64,000 bases of DNA from Acidobacteriota bacterium (GTDB lineage: Bacteria > Acidobacteriota > Terriglobia > UBA7540): positions 49,539-113,538 of the forward strand of contig JAKCCV010000012.1 in assembly GCA_021838785.1 (NCBI GenBank), read 5' to 3'. Both the position numbers and the translations under genes were made by a program. Shown piece by piece: positions 1 to 10,300 of this stretch. Positions within the stretch are counted from its first letter, which is position 1; the number at the start of each line of letters is the position of its first letter. The notes under the pieces are model-generated. The model was not told where the DNA came from. It saw only the letters and a list, made by a program, of their open reading frames with translations, and made no database searches.

Positions 1-2315
1 TCCACATAGACCTGCCACTGCCGGCCAAAGCGGTTGAAGTAATTGACAAAGATGCCGCCCAGAAAGGCCTGAAGCGTGGTATAAACATCGGGCAAGCTCA
101 CGCCCATTTTGAGCGCTTCGGCGCGATCCACGCGAGCGTACATTTCCGGCATGTTGGGCACGAAGGTGGTGGAAATCGAGCCGATGGCCGGTTGCTTGCG
201 CGCCGCCGCCAAAAACTTGGCCAAGTTGGCCGCCAAGAAAGGAATGCCTTGGCCGTTGCGATCCTCCAAGACAAACGTGAAGCCGCCCGAGGTGCCGACG
301 CCGGGAATGGCGGGCGGTGAGAAGCTGAAGGCCGTGCCTTGCGGCAGGCGGCTCAATTCGCGGTTGAGTCGCGCCTCAATCGCCCACACTTGCTCTTTGG
401 CCTGCCGCCGGTCGCTCCACGGCTGGAGGGTCACAAAGAAGAAAGCCGAGTTGGTCGCCTGAACGTAGCTCAGCAGGCTGAAACCGACCACGCTCGTGAC
501 GTAACGAACCCCGGGCGTGCGGCGGAGGATTTGCTCGATTCGATGCGCCACGGCATTGGTTCGCTGGAGCGAGGCGCCGTTCGGCAGGCTCAGGTTCACA
601 TAGGCGTAGCCCATGTCTTCCTCGGGCAGAAAGCTGGTGGGCAGTTTTTTGCCTATCAGCGCCGCGCCGCCCAGGAACAACAGCAGCAGAACCATCGCCA
701 CAGCGCTTTTGCGAATCAATTGCCCGGAGACGCGAATGTACGTGTTGGTGGAGCGAACAAAGACCCGATTGAACCAACGGAAAAATGCCGCCAGCGGCCC
801 GCGTCCCGGCTTGGCGGGACGAAGCAGCAAGGCCGCGAGCGCCGGACTTAGGCTCAGCGCGTTAAAGGCAGAAATGATGACGGAAATGGCAATAGTGACC
901 GCAAACTGCTGATAAAGCCGGCCGGTGATGCCCGGAATGAAAACCGTCGGCACGAAGACCGAGGAGAGCACCAGGGCAATGCCGATGACGGGCCCGGAAA
1001 TCTCCTGCATGGCGGTCAGCGCGGCCTGGCGCGGCGCCAGCCCTTCCTCGATGTGCCGCTCCACGGCCTCCACCACCACAATCGCGTCATCCACAACCAA
1101 GCCGATGGCCAAAACCAATCCGAACATGGAGAGCGTGTTGATGGAAAAGCCGAACAGCGGGAAGAAGGCAAAGGTGCCCACCAGGGAGACCGGCACGGCC
1201 AGCAGCGGAATCAGCGTGGCGCGCCAATTCTGGAGGAAGAGGTACACGACCAGAATCACCAAGCCGAGGGCAATCAAGAGAGTGATAAGAATTTCCTTCA
1301 TGCCTTCGGAAACGGCCAACGTCTGATCGAGCGAGACGGCGTAGCCCATGTCGGGCGGAAAGCGCAGCTTGGCGCGGGCCATATAATCACGCACTTCGCG
1401 GGCATCCTCGACGGCGTTGGAGCCGGGAAGCTGATAGACGGCGATGACGGCGCTGGGCCGGCCGTTCAACCGGCCCTTGAGCGAATAGAACTGCGTGCCG
1501 AGCTCCACGCGGCCAATGTCGCGCAGGCGCACCACGCCGCCCGCCGGATTTTCCCGCACCACCACGTTGCCAAACTGCGCCGCCGTGATGAGCCGGCCTT
1601 GCGCGCGCACCGCGTAGGTGAATTCCTGGCCGGGCGGGGCGGGCTCGGCTCCAATCTGACCGGCGGGATTGACGGTATTCTGCGCCTGAAGGGCGCTGAC
1701 CACGTCGGGAACGGTGATGCCCAACTGCGCCATGCGGTTCGGGTTAAGCCAGATGCGCATGGCGTATTGGCCGGAACCAAAGACCTGCACGTTGCCGATG
1801 CCTTTCAGCCGGGCAATCGGGTCGTAAAGATTGATGTAGGTGTAGTTGGCCAGGAATTGAGCGTTGTACGTGCCGTGGGGCGAGTCGAGCGCGACCAGCA
1901 TGAGCGGCGCCGTGGTGGACTTCTGCACGATGACCCCGTAGCGGGTGACATCGGAGGGAAGCTGCGAGGCGGCCTGCGTTTCCCGCATCTGGCTCAAAAT
2001 CAGGTCGGTGTCGGGATTGGTCCTGACGCCAAAATCCACAATCATGGTCATCTGATTATTGGATGTGGCGCTCAGCGAATACATATAGTTCATGTTGTCC
2101 ACGCCGCTCATCTGTTCCTCGATGGGCGTGGCCACCGATTGGGCGATGGTTTGGGCGTCGGCGCCGACGAACGTCGCCTGAATTTTGGTTTCCGGAGGAA
2201 CGATTTGCGGAAACTGCGAAACCGGAAGGCGGAAGATCATGAGGGTTCCCACCAGCACGAAGAGGATCGCAATCACGATGGCCACGATGGGGCGTCGAAT
2301 GAAAAAACGATACAT
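1..2315 (-). CDS. RND-family efflux permease (HAE1/AcrB-like), 3' end missing
   Basis: Inner-membrane proton-driven pump subunit of a tripartite RND exporter of drugs or other hydrophobic compounds. The ATG is at 2313-2315 and the frame stays open to the window edge, giving about 771 of the roughly 1,040 residues usual for the family, so the C-terminal part lies outside. The N-terminus MYRFFIRRPIVAIVIAI is a typical first helix of AcrB-type pumps, followed by LPVSQFPQIVPP, matching the YPxIxPP stretch after helix 1. The helix-4 proton-relay pair appears as GLVVDDAIVVVE near residue 405. It starts 3 bp after the adaptor gene, so the two are almost certainly co-transcribed with the TetR gene upstream. 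Substrate cannot be told from sequence. Confidence 0.93.
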   Translation of the reverse strand, partial: MYRFFIRRPIVAIVIAILFVLVGTLMIFRLPVSQFPQIVPPETKIQATFVGADAQTIAQSVATPIEEQMSGVDNMNYMYSLSATSNNQMTMIVDFGVRTNPDTDLILSQMRETQAASQLPSDVTRYGVIVQKSTTAPLMLVALDSPHGTYNAQFLANYTYINLYDPIARLKGIGNVQVFGSGQYAMRIWLNPNRMAQLGITVPDVVSALQAQNTVNPAGQIGAEPAPPGQEFTYAVRAQGRLITAAQFGNVVVRENPAGGVVRLRDIGRVELGTQFYSLKGRLNGRPSAVIAVYQLPGSNAVEDAREVRDYMARAKLRFPPDMGYAVSLDQTLAVSEGMKEILITLLIALGLVILVVYLFLQNWRATLIPLLAVPVSLVGTFAFFPLFGFSINTLSMFGLVLAIGLVVDDAIVVVEAVERHIEEGLAPRQAALTAMQEISGPVIGIALVLSSVFVPTVFIPGITGRLYQQFAVTIAISVIISAFNALSLSPALAALLLRPAKPGRGPLAAFFRWFNRVFVRSTNTYIRVSGQLIRKSAVAMVLLLLFLGGAALIGKKLPTSFLPEEDMGYAYVNLSLPNGASLQRTNAVAHRIEQILRRTPGVRYVTSVVGFSLLSYVQATNSAFFFVTLQPWSDRRQAKEQVWAIEARLNRELSRLPQGTAFSFSPPAIPGVGTSGGFTFVLEDRNGQGIPFLAANLAKFLAAARKQPAIGSISTTFVPNMPEMYARVDRAEALKMGVSLPDVYTTLQAFLGGIFVNYFNRFGRQWQVYV

Positions 2316-2318
2316 GGC

Positions 2319-3473
2319 TTAGCGATTCCCTCCCTGGTAAGGTTGGGGCGTCACCGGCTCGCCCGGCCGCACTTTTTGCGCGCCTTCCGCAATCACCTGC
2401 TCGCCCGCGTGCAAGCCCGAGGTAATCACCCACAGGGTGCCCACGGTGGGGCCGACTTCGACCGAGCGAAAACTGACCCGATGGTCGGCGCCGACGACGG
2501 CCACCTGGTAGGTGCCTTGCAATTGGGTGACGGCGCGCTGAGGAATCAGCAACGCGTCCTTCAGAATCTGCGTGAGGGCGCGGACGCGCGCGTATTCTCC
2601 CGGCCGCAGCACGGCGTCAGGATTGGGAAACGCTCCCACAATCTGGATGGTCCCGGTTTGGGGATCCACTTGTCGGTCGGCGAACAGGATGCGTCCGCGA
2701 TAGGGATACACGCTGCCATCCGCCAACGTCAGCGTGAGAGGAATCGCCGCGGCGCGGCTCAGCAGATTCATCCGGCCCGGCTGCACGCGCTGCGCAATGC
2801 GGAGATAATCCTGCTGGCTGATCGGAAAATAGACCTTGATGGGATTGACTTGCGAGACGGACGTCAACACCGTGGAAGGCCCCACCAGATTGCCCACTTG
2901 AACCTGAGCGATACCCGCCAGCCCGCCAATCAGCGAGCGAACCTTCGTATAGCCCAGATTGAGGGAGGCTTGCTCGACCGCGGCGCGCCCGCCTTCGACC
3001 GCGGCTTGGGCGGCACGTTGAGCTTGACGATCGTCATCCAACTGGCTTTGTGGAATGGCTTGGGCGCGGGCTTCTGGAATGTCCCGCTGAACGTCCAGGG
3101 TGGTCTTGACCCACTGGGCTTTGGCCGCGGCCAGTTGAGCTTTGGCTTGGTCGAGCGCCGCTTGAAAGGGTCGGGGATCAATCTCAAACAGCACTTGGCC
3201 CCGATGAACAAAGCCTCCCTCGCGGTAATCCTGGCGGATGAGGTAGCCGGAAACTTGCGGCTCAATGTTGGCGTTCAGATAACCTTGAAGCGTTCCCACC
3301 CATTCGCCGTAAATGGGAACATCTTTTTGCGTCACCGTGACCACTTCCACCACCGGCGGCGGCGGCGCGGCAGCATGGACGGCTGGACGCTCGCAGCCGG
3401 CGCTCATCATCACCCCAAGCAAGACGGCCGCGGCGACGGCCTCTTTCGCTCTTTTGGACGTGTCCTTTGGCAA
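2319..3473 (-). CDS. RND efflux periplasmic adaptor (membrane fusion protein)
   Basis: AcrA/MexA-type adaptor of 384 residues that bridges the inner-membrane pump and an outer-membrane channel. The N-terminus is a short signal ending in MMSAGC, so Cys27 is a likely lipidated residue, although the lipobox is not canonical. The segment VSGYLIRQDYREGGFVHRGQVLFEIDPRPF is the lipoyl-like hairpin half of the family, followed by an alanine-rich coiled coil (about residues 110-175) and the beta-barrel and membrane-proximal domains. It sits between the regulator and the permease, in the usual operon order. No TolC-like gene is visible; it may lie beyond the left edge. Confidence 0.93.
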   Translation of the reverse strand: MPKDTSKRAKEAVAAAVLLGVMMSAGCERPAVHAAAPPPPVVEVVTVTQKDVPIYGEWVGTLQGYLNANIEPQVSGYLIRQDYREGGFVHRGQVLFEIDPRPFQAALDQAKAQLAAAKAQWVKTTLDVQRDIPEARAQAIPQSQLDDDRQAQRAAQAAVEGGRAAVEQASLNLGYTKVRSLIGGLAGIAQVQVGNLVGPSTVLTSVSQVNPIKVYFPISQQDYLRIAQRVQPGRMNLLSRAAAIPLTLTLADGSVYPYRGRILFADRQVDPQTGTIQIVGAFPNPDAVLRPGEYARVRALTQILKDALLIPQRAVTQLQGTYQVAVVGADHRVSFRSVEVGPTVGTLWVITSGLHAGEQVIAEGAQKVRPGEPVTPQPYQGGNR

Positions 3474-3528
3474 GGTTGCCCCCTTCTGAGGAATATTGTG
3501 CGGACGAATCGAATGACCTGAAGGTTTC

Positions 3529-4137
3529 TCACTCCTTTAACCGCGCGTGCAGGTAGGCCGCCAGAAGCAGCTTGAATTCCTCGACAATCCGCTGGCGCTC
3601 GGTCGGAGTGGCTCGAGCGTAAAGCGTCAGGAAGGCCTTCAACACTTGGCGCAACACCCCCGCTAAACGCAGAGCTTGGGCGCGCGACAGCCAGGGACGG
3701 CCGAGGCGCAATATCGCCGCAATGCGCCGACGCATTCTCTCGTGGCGCCGATGGCTGTGACGGCTGGGCGGCAAATCCAGCAGCGGCAGAAAGGCGGGAT
3801 GGCGTTGCGCCATCGCCACGGGAAAAGTCAGCAAGCGTTCGGTCAGCGGCTCGACCTCTAGCTTCTGCCCGCCCAGCCGGCCGACCCTCCAAAACTCCTC
3901 GTATTCCTTGGTGAAGCTTTCCCGCAGCGCGTCGGCCAGCGCATCCTTATTGGGGAAAAATTGATAGAGCGAACCGACAGCGGAGCCGCCCCGCCGCGCA
4001 ATGGCGCACATGGTCGCCCCTTCATAGCCCGATTCCGCGATCACCTGCTCGGCCGCGCGCAGCAAACGCGTCACCCGCCGCCGGCCGCGCTCCTGCCTCG
4101 GCTCCTTGCGGGCCGACAAGCCAAAACGTGAGGCCAT
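3529..4137 (-). CDS. TetR/AcrR-family transcriptional regulator
   Basis: 202-residue one-component repressor. The N-terminal helix-turn-helix (about residues 18-66) carries the family pattern: RLLRAAEQVIAESGYEGATM, then VGSLYQFFPNKDALADAL. The C-terminal ligand-binding half has no recognisable specificity. It is the first gene of the RND operon, 55 bp ahead of the adaptor, so it probably represses the pump and itself and is relieved by a pump substrate. That role is inferred from position. Its own promoter must lie in the 275 bp between it and the tRNA gene, where I see no other gene. Confidence 0.92.
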   Translation of the reverse strand: MASRFGLSARKEPRQERGRRRVTRLLRAAEQVIAESGYEGATMCAIARRGGSAVGSLYQFFPNKDALADALRESFTKEYEEFWRVGRLGGQKLEVEPLTERLLTFPVAMAQRHPAFLPLLDLPPSRHSHRRHERMRRRIAAILRLGRPWLSRAQALRLAGVLRQVLKAFLTLYARATPTERQRIVEEFKLLLAAYLHARLKE

Positions 4138-4413
4138 ATTCGCATTTTACCACAGGAGGTGGCGCAGCGGTTGGGCGTCTCCACCTCTGCGGCTGGCGCC
4201 GCGTTGGAGATGGTGATATAGCATCGTCAGGCCATAAGCAAGGTGGGAAAAGTGTATCTTAACAAATTGATTTGACCCAGGAGCCGGAAGGCGGATGCAC
4301 GGTGCTCGTGCCATCGCTCGACGGGTGCGTATCCTATGACGCGACGTTTGAAGCAGCCACGGCGAACACCCGCGGGAGAGATCTGGCAACTGCTTGACGC
4401 GTAATGGGATCGT

Positions 4414-4489
4414 TGGTGGACCTGAGGGGATTCGAACCCCTGACCCCCTGGTTGCAAACCAGGTGCTCTCCCAACTGAGCTACAGGCCC
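4414..4489 (-). tRNA. tRNA-Ala (anticodon UGC)
   Basis: A full cloverleaf can be folded on the minus strand: acceptor GGGCCTG with CAGGTCC (one G-U pair), D-arm GCTCAGTTGGGAGAGC, anticodon stem CCTGG/CCAGG around loop TTTGCAA with anticodon TGC, and T-arm AGGGGTTCGAATCCCCT. The discriminator is A and the 3' CCA is encoded in the gene. Length is 76 nt. Confidence 0.97.
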
Positions 4490-4510
4490 GGTTAAACTGC
4501 CCTTGCCATG

Positions 4511-4540
4511 ATTCTAGGAGTGAGCGCACGGGCATTGCAA
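4511..4540 (-). promoter_or_regulatory. Candidate sigma-70 promoter for tRNA-Ala
   Basis: On the minus strand, TTGCAA (4535-4540) is followed after 18 nt by TAGAAT (4511-4516). This places a start site about 10-15 nt before the tRNA. The -10 box is good and the -35 box matches 4 of 6 consensus bases. Confidence 0.5.
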
Positions 4541-4666
4541 GCCCGAATCGCAGACGTCGCTCTCCATGGGAGTGAAGATTGATTCCCGCCTCAGAATCCC
4601 GCACACTGGAGGGAAAGGGAACTTGGCGAATGACGCGGGACGACTGCTGCAATCTGCGGGGAGGCT

Positions 4667-4993
4667 ATGGACTCAACACGCATGGAATTTCTGATGGAAA
4701 GCCTAAAGGCAAAGCCCAAGGACCCGTTTCTTCTCTATGCCTTGGCGATGGAGTTGGCCGGGGCAGGGCGTGACGAAGAAGCCTGGGCGCAGTTCAAGAT
4801 TCTGTTGCACGAGCAGCCGGAATATCTGCCGACGTATTATCAGGCCGGGATGCTTCTGGAGCGACTGGGACAGACAGAGGAGGCTCGGCAAATCCTTGAG
4901 CGGGGCGTGAAATTGGCTCAAGAACAGGGCAATACGCACACTGCACGGGAGCTTGGCGCCGCCTTGGCGGAGTTGGAGGACGCGGCAAGTTGA
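4667..4993 (+). CDS. Small TPR-repeat protein
   Basis: 108-residue helical protein with about two tetratricopeptide repeats, for example PFLLYALAMELAGAGRDEEA followed by LPTYYQAGMLLERLGQTEEA. It has no signal peptide, so it is probably cytoplasmic and acts as a protein-binding adaptor; its partner is unknown. GGGGAGG lies only 2 nt before the ATG at 4667, so a start at a later ATG (4682 or 4694) is possible. It is followed by the CDF transporter gene with a short gap, suggesting co-transcription. Confidence 0.75.
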   Translation: MDSTRMEFLMESLKAKPKDPFLLYALAMELAGAGRDEEAWAQFKILLHEQPEYLPTYYQAGMLLERLGQTEEARQILERGVKLAQEQGNTHTARELGAALAELEDAAS

Positions 4994-5055
4994 AAGGCGG
5001 CCGTCCGGCTGAGGGTGACGGTGGGCGGCGCGGGGAGGGTGACGGAGGCGGGGCG

Positions 5056-6513
5056 ATGGCCGGCAGTCTGGGAGCGAAAGTTGAGGAAAGCCTTTCCGCG
5101 CATGAGAAGCAAGCGGTGGCCCTGAGTTCCATTCTGGCGGCCGGCGCTTTGATGGTGATGAAGCTGGCGGTGGGGATGGAGACGGGCAGCCTTGGCATTT
5201 TGTCGGATGCCGCGCATTCGGGGCTGGATTTAGTGGCGGCCAGTGTGACTTATTTTTCCATTCGGCTGGCGGATAAGCCGGCGGATCCTTCGCATCCCTT
5301 CGGGCACGGCAAGTTTGAGTCGCTTTCGGCGTTCATTGAGACCGCCCTGTTGCTGGTCACGTGCGGCTGGATTGCGGTGGAATCGCTGGAGCGGCTTTTT
5401 TTCAGGCCGGTTCGCGTGGAACCGTCGGTTTGGGCGTTCGTCGTGATGGGGACAGCGATGTTGGTGGATGTGTTTCGCTCGCGCGCCCTTTCTCGGGTGG
5501 CCCGCAAGCACCAAAGCCCGGCACTCGAAGCCGACGCGTTGCATTTCTCAACCGACATCTACAGTTCCGGGGTGGTGGTCCTGGGGCTACTGCTGGTTTG
5601 GGTGGCAAAGGCATGGAAGATTCCCGGCTTGGAAGCCGCGGACCCGCTGGCGGCCTTGGTCGTGGCGGCCATTATTGTGCGCGTCACGCTGCGTTTGGGC
5701 CGCAAGACCGTGGACGCGCTGGTGGACGCCGCGCCCGCCGGAGCGGAGGATTCGATTGCCAAAGCCGTCGCGAGCGTGGAGGGCGTGTTCAGCGGCGATC
5801 ATATCCGGGTTCGGCAGAGCGGCAATCGGCTTTTTGTGGACCTTCGGCTGACCCTCGGCAGTAACATTCCCTTCGAACATGCTCAATCGGTGGTGGATTT
5901 GGCGGAGGCCAAAATCCGCGAACTGTTTCCGAACGCCGACGTCGTGATTCGCGCCACGCCCCGCCAACCGGCGCGAGGAGATCTGCTGGAGGAGATTCGA
6001 ACCGTGGCGCATCGGGAAAATTTCTTCATTCATAACGTCAGTGCTTTTGAGGTGGACGGCAGGCTTCACGTGGACCTTGACCTGGAAGTGGATCCGGCAT
6101 TGAAGCTGGAGGAGGCTCACCGGCAGGCGACTCGGCTCGAACAACGGCTCCGCGAGGAAGTGGCCAATGTGGAGCGGGTGAACGTCCACTTGGAACCCCA
6201 GGTGAGAAGCGTGGAGACGGCTGGCGACCGTCCCTTCAAGCAAGCCGAGATGGAGCAGAAGCTGATTGAAATTGCCCGCAAAACACCCGGCCTGGTGGAT
6301 TGCCACTCGGTGGAGATTCACTCCGTGGGCGGAAGCATGTTGGTGCGGTTGCACTGCACGATGGAGCCGGGACTCCCGATCGGTCTGGTCCACGAGGTGA
6401 CCGAGCAGATTGAGTTTCGCTTTCGGAAAGCCTTCCCGCAAATCTCCAAGGTCAGCATCCATGCCGAGCCGGAAGGCGCGCCGGAGGAACCCTCGACCTC
6501 ACCCTCCGCGTGA
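5056..6513 (+). CDS. Cation diffusion facilitator (CDF) metal exporter with extended C-terminus
   Basis: Inner-membrane antiporter that exports divalent metal, probably Zn2+. Helices occupy roughly residues 20-205. The two metal-site motifs are HSGLD in helix 2 (within SDAAHSGLDLV) and HFSTD in helix 5 (EADALHFSTD); an HxxxD pair of this kind is typical of zinc-type CDFs. At about 485 residues it is much longer than the usual 300: after the first cytoplasmic dimerisation domain come one or two further similar modules (about 305-385 and 400-470). I chose ATG 5056 because GGAGGCGGGG precedes it; an in-frame TTG at 4990 would overlap the TPR gene but adds a low-complexity Gly/Arg tail. Confidence 0.9.
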   Translation: MAGSLGAKVEESLSAHEKQAVALSSILAAGALMVMKLAVGMETGSLGILSDAAHSGLDLVAASVTYFSIRLADKPADPSHPFGHGKFESLSAFIETALLLVTCGWIAVESLERLFFRPVRVEPSVWAFVVMGTAMLVDVFRSRALSRVARKHQSPALEADALHFSTDIYSSGVVVLGLLLVWVAKAWKIPGLEAADPLAALVVAAIIVRVTLRLGRKTVDALVDAAPAGAEDSIAKAVASVEGVFSGDHIRVRQSGNRLFVDLRLTLGSNIPFEHAQSVVDLAEAKIRELFPNADVVIRATPRQPARGDLLEEIRTVAHRENFFIHNVSAFEVDGRLHVDLDLEVDPALKLEEAHRQATRLEQRLREEVANVERVNVHLEPQVRSVETAGDRPFKQAEMEQKLIEIARKTPGLVDCHSVEIHSVGGSMLVRLHCTMEPGLPIGLVHEVTEQIEFRFRKAFPQISKVSIHAEPEGAPEEPSTSPSA

Positions 6514-6587
6514 GCAAATTCCTTGGACGGGATTCGAGGCTTCTTCCGCTCGAGGGCCTTCCGGGAGAACAAGCCTAAGAGGCGTGA

Positions 6588-7208
6588 TTAAGGCTTCGGC
6601 TTGTCAGAGGCCGATTTCGACGCGGCCGCGGGAGCAGCGGGCGGCGTGGCGTTCGCCGTTTGCACAGGATATTTGGCGTCGTAGGCGGCCACGATGGCGC
6701 CGGTGATATTGAGCCCTTTGGCCGCGTAATAGACCGGCACCGTGGAAGCGTCCATCACCAGCGAGAAGCCGTGCTGTTGCGCGTACTGGTCAATCACCTG
6801 AACCATCTTGCGGCCGATGCGGCGAACAATGTCCTGACGGTCATAGGTAAAGTCCGTTTGGGCATCGTCTTCCTCGCGCTTGAGCATGGTTTCTTTTTCT
6901 TGCAACTCGCGCGTTAAGCGGCGCTCTTCGCTGCCGCTCAGCGTGGTAGCCTGGGTCTCAAGCTGGTTTTGGAGGTTTTGGACGGCCTGCTGGTCCTTCT
7001 GAATCTGTTCTTGTCGCGGCTTGAATTTGGCCTGCAGGTCGGCAAAGGCTTTCTTGCCTTCCGCGCAATCCAGAATCGCCGTTTGGATATCAATGATGCC
7101 GACTTTTCCCGATGACGCTGGCTGTGTCGAGGCAGCCCAGCCCGGAAGGCTCATCGGGCCAGCCAGCAGCAAGGCCAGCGTTGTGAGGGTCAAAATCTGA
7201 TTCTTCAT
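6588..7208 (-). CDS. OmpH/Skp-family periplasmic chaperone
   Basis: 206-residue exported protein that holds unfolded outer-membrane proteins in the periplasm for the BAM complex. It has a clear signal peptide (MKNQILTLTTLALLLAGPMS, cleavage near WAA). A long coiled coil (about residues 50-130, rich in Lys, Gln and Glu) forms the Skp tentacle region and ends in DASTVPVYYAAKGLNITGAI, the conserved C-terminal family stretch. The ribosome-binding site AAGGAGTTAAG precedes the ATG. It lies directly downstream of bamA, the classical gene order. The Pro/Ala-rich tail is not conserved in the family. Confidence 0.93.
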   Translation of the reverse strand: MKNQILTLTTLALLLAGPMSLPGWAASTQPASSGKVGIIDIQTAILDCAEGKKAFADLQAKFKPRQEQIQKDQQAVQNLQNQLETQATTLSGSEERRLTRELQEKETMLKREEDDAQTDFTYDRQDIVRRIGRKMVQVIDQYAQQHGFSLVMDASTVPVYYAAKGLNITGAIVAAYDAKYPVQTANATPPAAPAAASKSASDKPKP

Positions 7209-7365
7209 CTTAACTCCTTGGAAAATAGCCCTAAATTGTTGAGGGTTCCTGAGCCACGCACGGCTATTTTCACGCTGGTTCGGACCGAGGTGGTCATGGT
7301 GGCTCCAAAACGTTCATTAAATTTGGATGGCTCTTCCGCCGCTCTTACGGTTTGTTCGCCTCCCC

Positions 7366-10300
7366 TCAGAAAGTTCGGGCCACGGTGAATCCAAACCGAG
7401 ATCGGATGTCCTGCCACCGAAGGCCGGAAAAGAACGGGAACACTTCGTCGTATGTTGCCTGGTTGGGGAACATGGAGCGCGGCGGCAAATCCTGCGGCGG
7501 CGTCAACACCTTATCGAGCCGCAACCAATTATAACCCCAATAAATCTCAAAAGGAATATTCATCATCGGAATGACTACTTGCAATTCCAAGCCGGTTGAG
7601 GCGCGCGGCTGGTAGTTCGTCCCGGGAATTGCATGAAGCTGGGTCGGCAGCGGGAAATAAGGGAATTCATTGTGAATCTGGCTGAGCGAGGCCGGCGCAA
7701 TTTGCAACTGGCTGGCTCGAAGGGCCATGTCCTCGCCGGCGTCCACGAAATAAGCGAGGGTGACCGGGCCCATGATGGGAATGCGATATTCGAAGTTACC
7801 ATAAACCTCCGTGTCGCCCCCAGGGAAGATGGGCGTGTAATAGGGGAACTTGGTGGAGGAGCCGCAGGTCCCGTTGGGCTGGCCGTTGCTCCCGATACCC
7901 TGGATGCGATTTCCGGCGGAGTCCAAGTTGCACACGGAACCGATGGTCGGGAACCAGGCCATCGGGCTGATGGTTCGCAGATCGAAGCCCCGAATATCAT
8001 ATTCGCCGCCCATGTAAAAACGAGAAAACGGTGGGGGAACCCGGCCGCCAAACCCGGAGATGGTGGAGGCGTACAAGTGGAAGGCCAGAACATTCCGCCG
8101 TTTGTTGATCGGATGGAAGTACTTAAACTCAAAGACGGGATTGATCGTGTTAACGTTGCCGCCGAGCACGCTGCCTGAAAACCCTAGCGCCGCGTAAATG
8201 TACTTCCCTGTGTGAGGATTGAATTCATTGTCCACCGTGTTGTAAAGGTAGGTCGGCATGACCTCACTCGAAGTGATGCCGGAAAGCGAATTGGGGCCGA
8301 CAAAACCGCTGAAGTTGAGAGCCTCAAAATAATTGAGCGACGCGGCGCTGAAGGCGGTGATGCTGCTCTTGGAATAGCTGTAGGTGAGGCCAACCCGGGC
8401 AAAGCTGCTCCGCAAAGGATAGCTGGCAAACGCGGTGAAGCCGGAAGAGTTCTCCGCAAAATTCTGGAAGAGAAGCTGGCCGTAAGCAGTGTTTTGCAGG
8501 GAAGTGAGGTTCAGCCCGGTGAGGACGGAGGTTTGTTGCAATTCGTTGTAATTGTAATAGCTCTTGAACACCGTAAAGCCGGAAGTGATCGGCCGGTCAA
8601 ACAGATAAGGCTCGGTGAAACCAAACTGATAGAGCTTCTGATAGGTGCCGAACTCCATATCCAGGCTTAGGGTTTCTCCCAGACCAAGAAAATTGTTGGT
8701 GGCGTAATTGAAGCCGATGAAGTTGCCTGCCAAGCCGCTCACACCGCCGGAGAATCCGATGGAGTTGCGCCCCTTTTCGTGAACCTTAAGGTCAATATCC
8801 ACCGTGTGATTTCGATGATTCTGCCGGATGACGTAATCGCTCTTTTTGATGGGATTGAAAAATCCAAGTTGGTTGACCCGTAAAATGCTCAGCTTCCATA
8901 ACTCCGAGTTGAAGACCATGCCTTCATAAACTAGCAACTGGCGCCGAATGACCTTGTCGCGCGTCTTGGTGTTGCCGGAGAACTCAATCCGATGCACATA
9001 GTATTGGTGGCCCTCGTCGAAGTCGAAGGCGAGGTTGATGATTCTCTTTTTGCGAACCGGCTGCGGGTCGGGCGTCGCCACAAAGTTGATGTAGCCGTAA
9101 GCGCCGTACAGCGTGGTCAGATTCTTAATGGCGGTGCGCATCTTGCCCAAGCTGAAGACATCGCCCGGCTTCATGCCCAGGAACGGTTCGAGCTTGGCGG
9201 TGGGGAAGAGCTTGTTGCCGCGGATGGTAAATTTGCCCAAACGATATTGATGACCTTCGTCAATGGGAATGGTGACGTCCACCGCCTTGCCGTGCCCCCA
9301 GCTCCAAAAGAAGAAGGGCCAACGGTGTTCGGTGTTCCTCATTTTGACGATGGGCTCTTTCGGCGTGGCGAAGAAATAGCCGTGGTTTTGGTAAAGGTCG
9401 CGGACTTTGCCGAGGTCATAAAGCACCTTGTCGCGGTCATAGGTTCGATGGAACCAGTAGAACCAGGGCGGCAAACCGATGGGACGAACGTCCTTCATGC
9501 TCTGAACCAGAACACGGTTGGGAAAGACGGTGTTGCCGACGAATCGAATCGTGCCAATTTTGATTTTGGGGCCTTCGTTGACAATGAAGGTCAACGCCAC
9601 AGAATCAGGAGGGATATCGCGGGTGCGGGCGCGCACCGTGGCAAATTGACGCCCGTGCGCCGCCAGCATTTCCCGAATCACGACTTCGGCGCGCTTGACC
9701 ACCGTCGGATCATATTGCGAATCAATGGTGAGACCGATGCGCTCCTTCTCAAAGGCTTGCATCACGTCGGAGTCGGTAATCGTGGTCATGCCTTTGTAGG
9801 CAATGCTGCGAATGAGCTTCTTTTCCGTGAGCCAGAAAATGACGATCTTGTTGCCGTCCTTGGCTGTGGCGGCTTCCAAGCGAATATCGTCGAAGTAGCC
9901 CGTATTCCACAGGGCGTGAAAGTCCCGCTCCAGGCGGTTGACGTCATACGTCATGCCAGGACGCGAAAAGATGCGGGCGCGCAGCGTGGAGTCTGGAATG
10001 CGCCGATTGCCACGAAAGATGATTTTGTCAATGAGGACTTGCTTGGCGGGCTTTTTAACTTTGGCCGCGGGTTTCGTGGGAGGAGCCTTCACGTTTTCAA
10101 GCTTTTGAGGTGGCACGGGAGCGGCCGCTTTGGGATTGATAAATTGCAACTTTTGCGGCGGCGAAGGAGGGGCGGGTGGAGTCTTCGCGGGCGGCCCGGA
10201 GGTCGTTGGATGCTGAGTAGAGCCGGAAGCCGCCTGGGGCGAGCCGGGGGAGTTCGATGATTGGCGCGGCGCGGCGGCGGCGAGGAGCGCGAAGACGCTC

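Noticed and set aside
1053..3521. Very long plus-strand open frame (822 codons) opposite the RND permease and adaptor genes
   Set aside because: Its His/Gly/Arg-rich translation resembles no protein, and the minus strand encodes clear RND genes over the same DNA. It is a GC-driven antisense frame.
5587..6462. Minus-strand open frame opposite the CDF transporter
   Set aside because: Shadow of the CDF gene, whose membrane segments and metal motifs are clear.
6560..6600. Possible bidirectional terminator between the CDF gene and ompH (AAGCCT...AGGCTT)
   Set aside because: Only a 6-bp stem and no convincing T-run on either strand.
8992..10260. Plus-strand open frame of 422 codons opposite bamA
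   Set aside because: Antisense shadow of bamA; no start signal and low-complexity ends.
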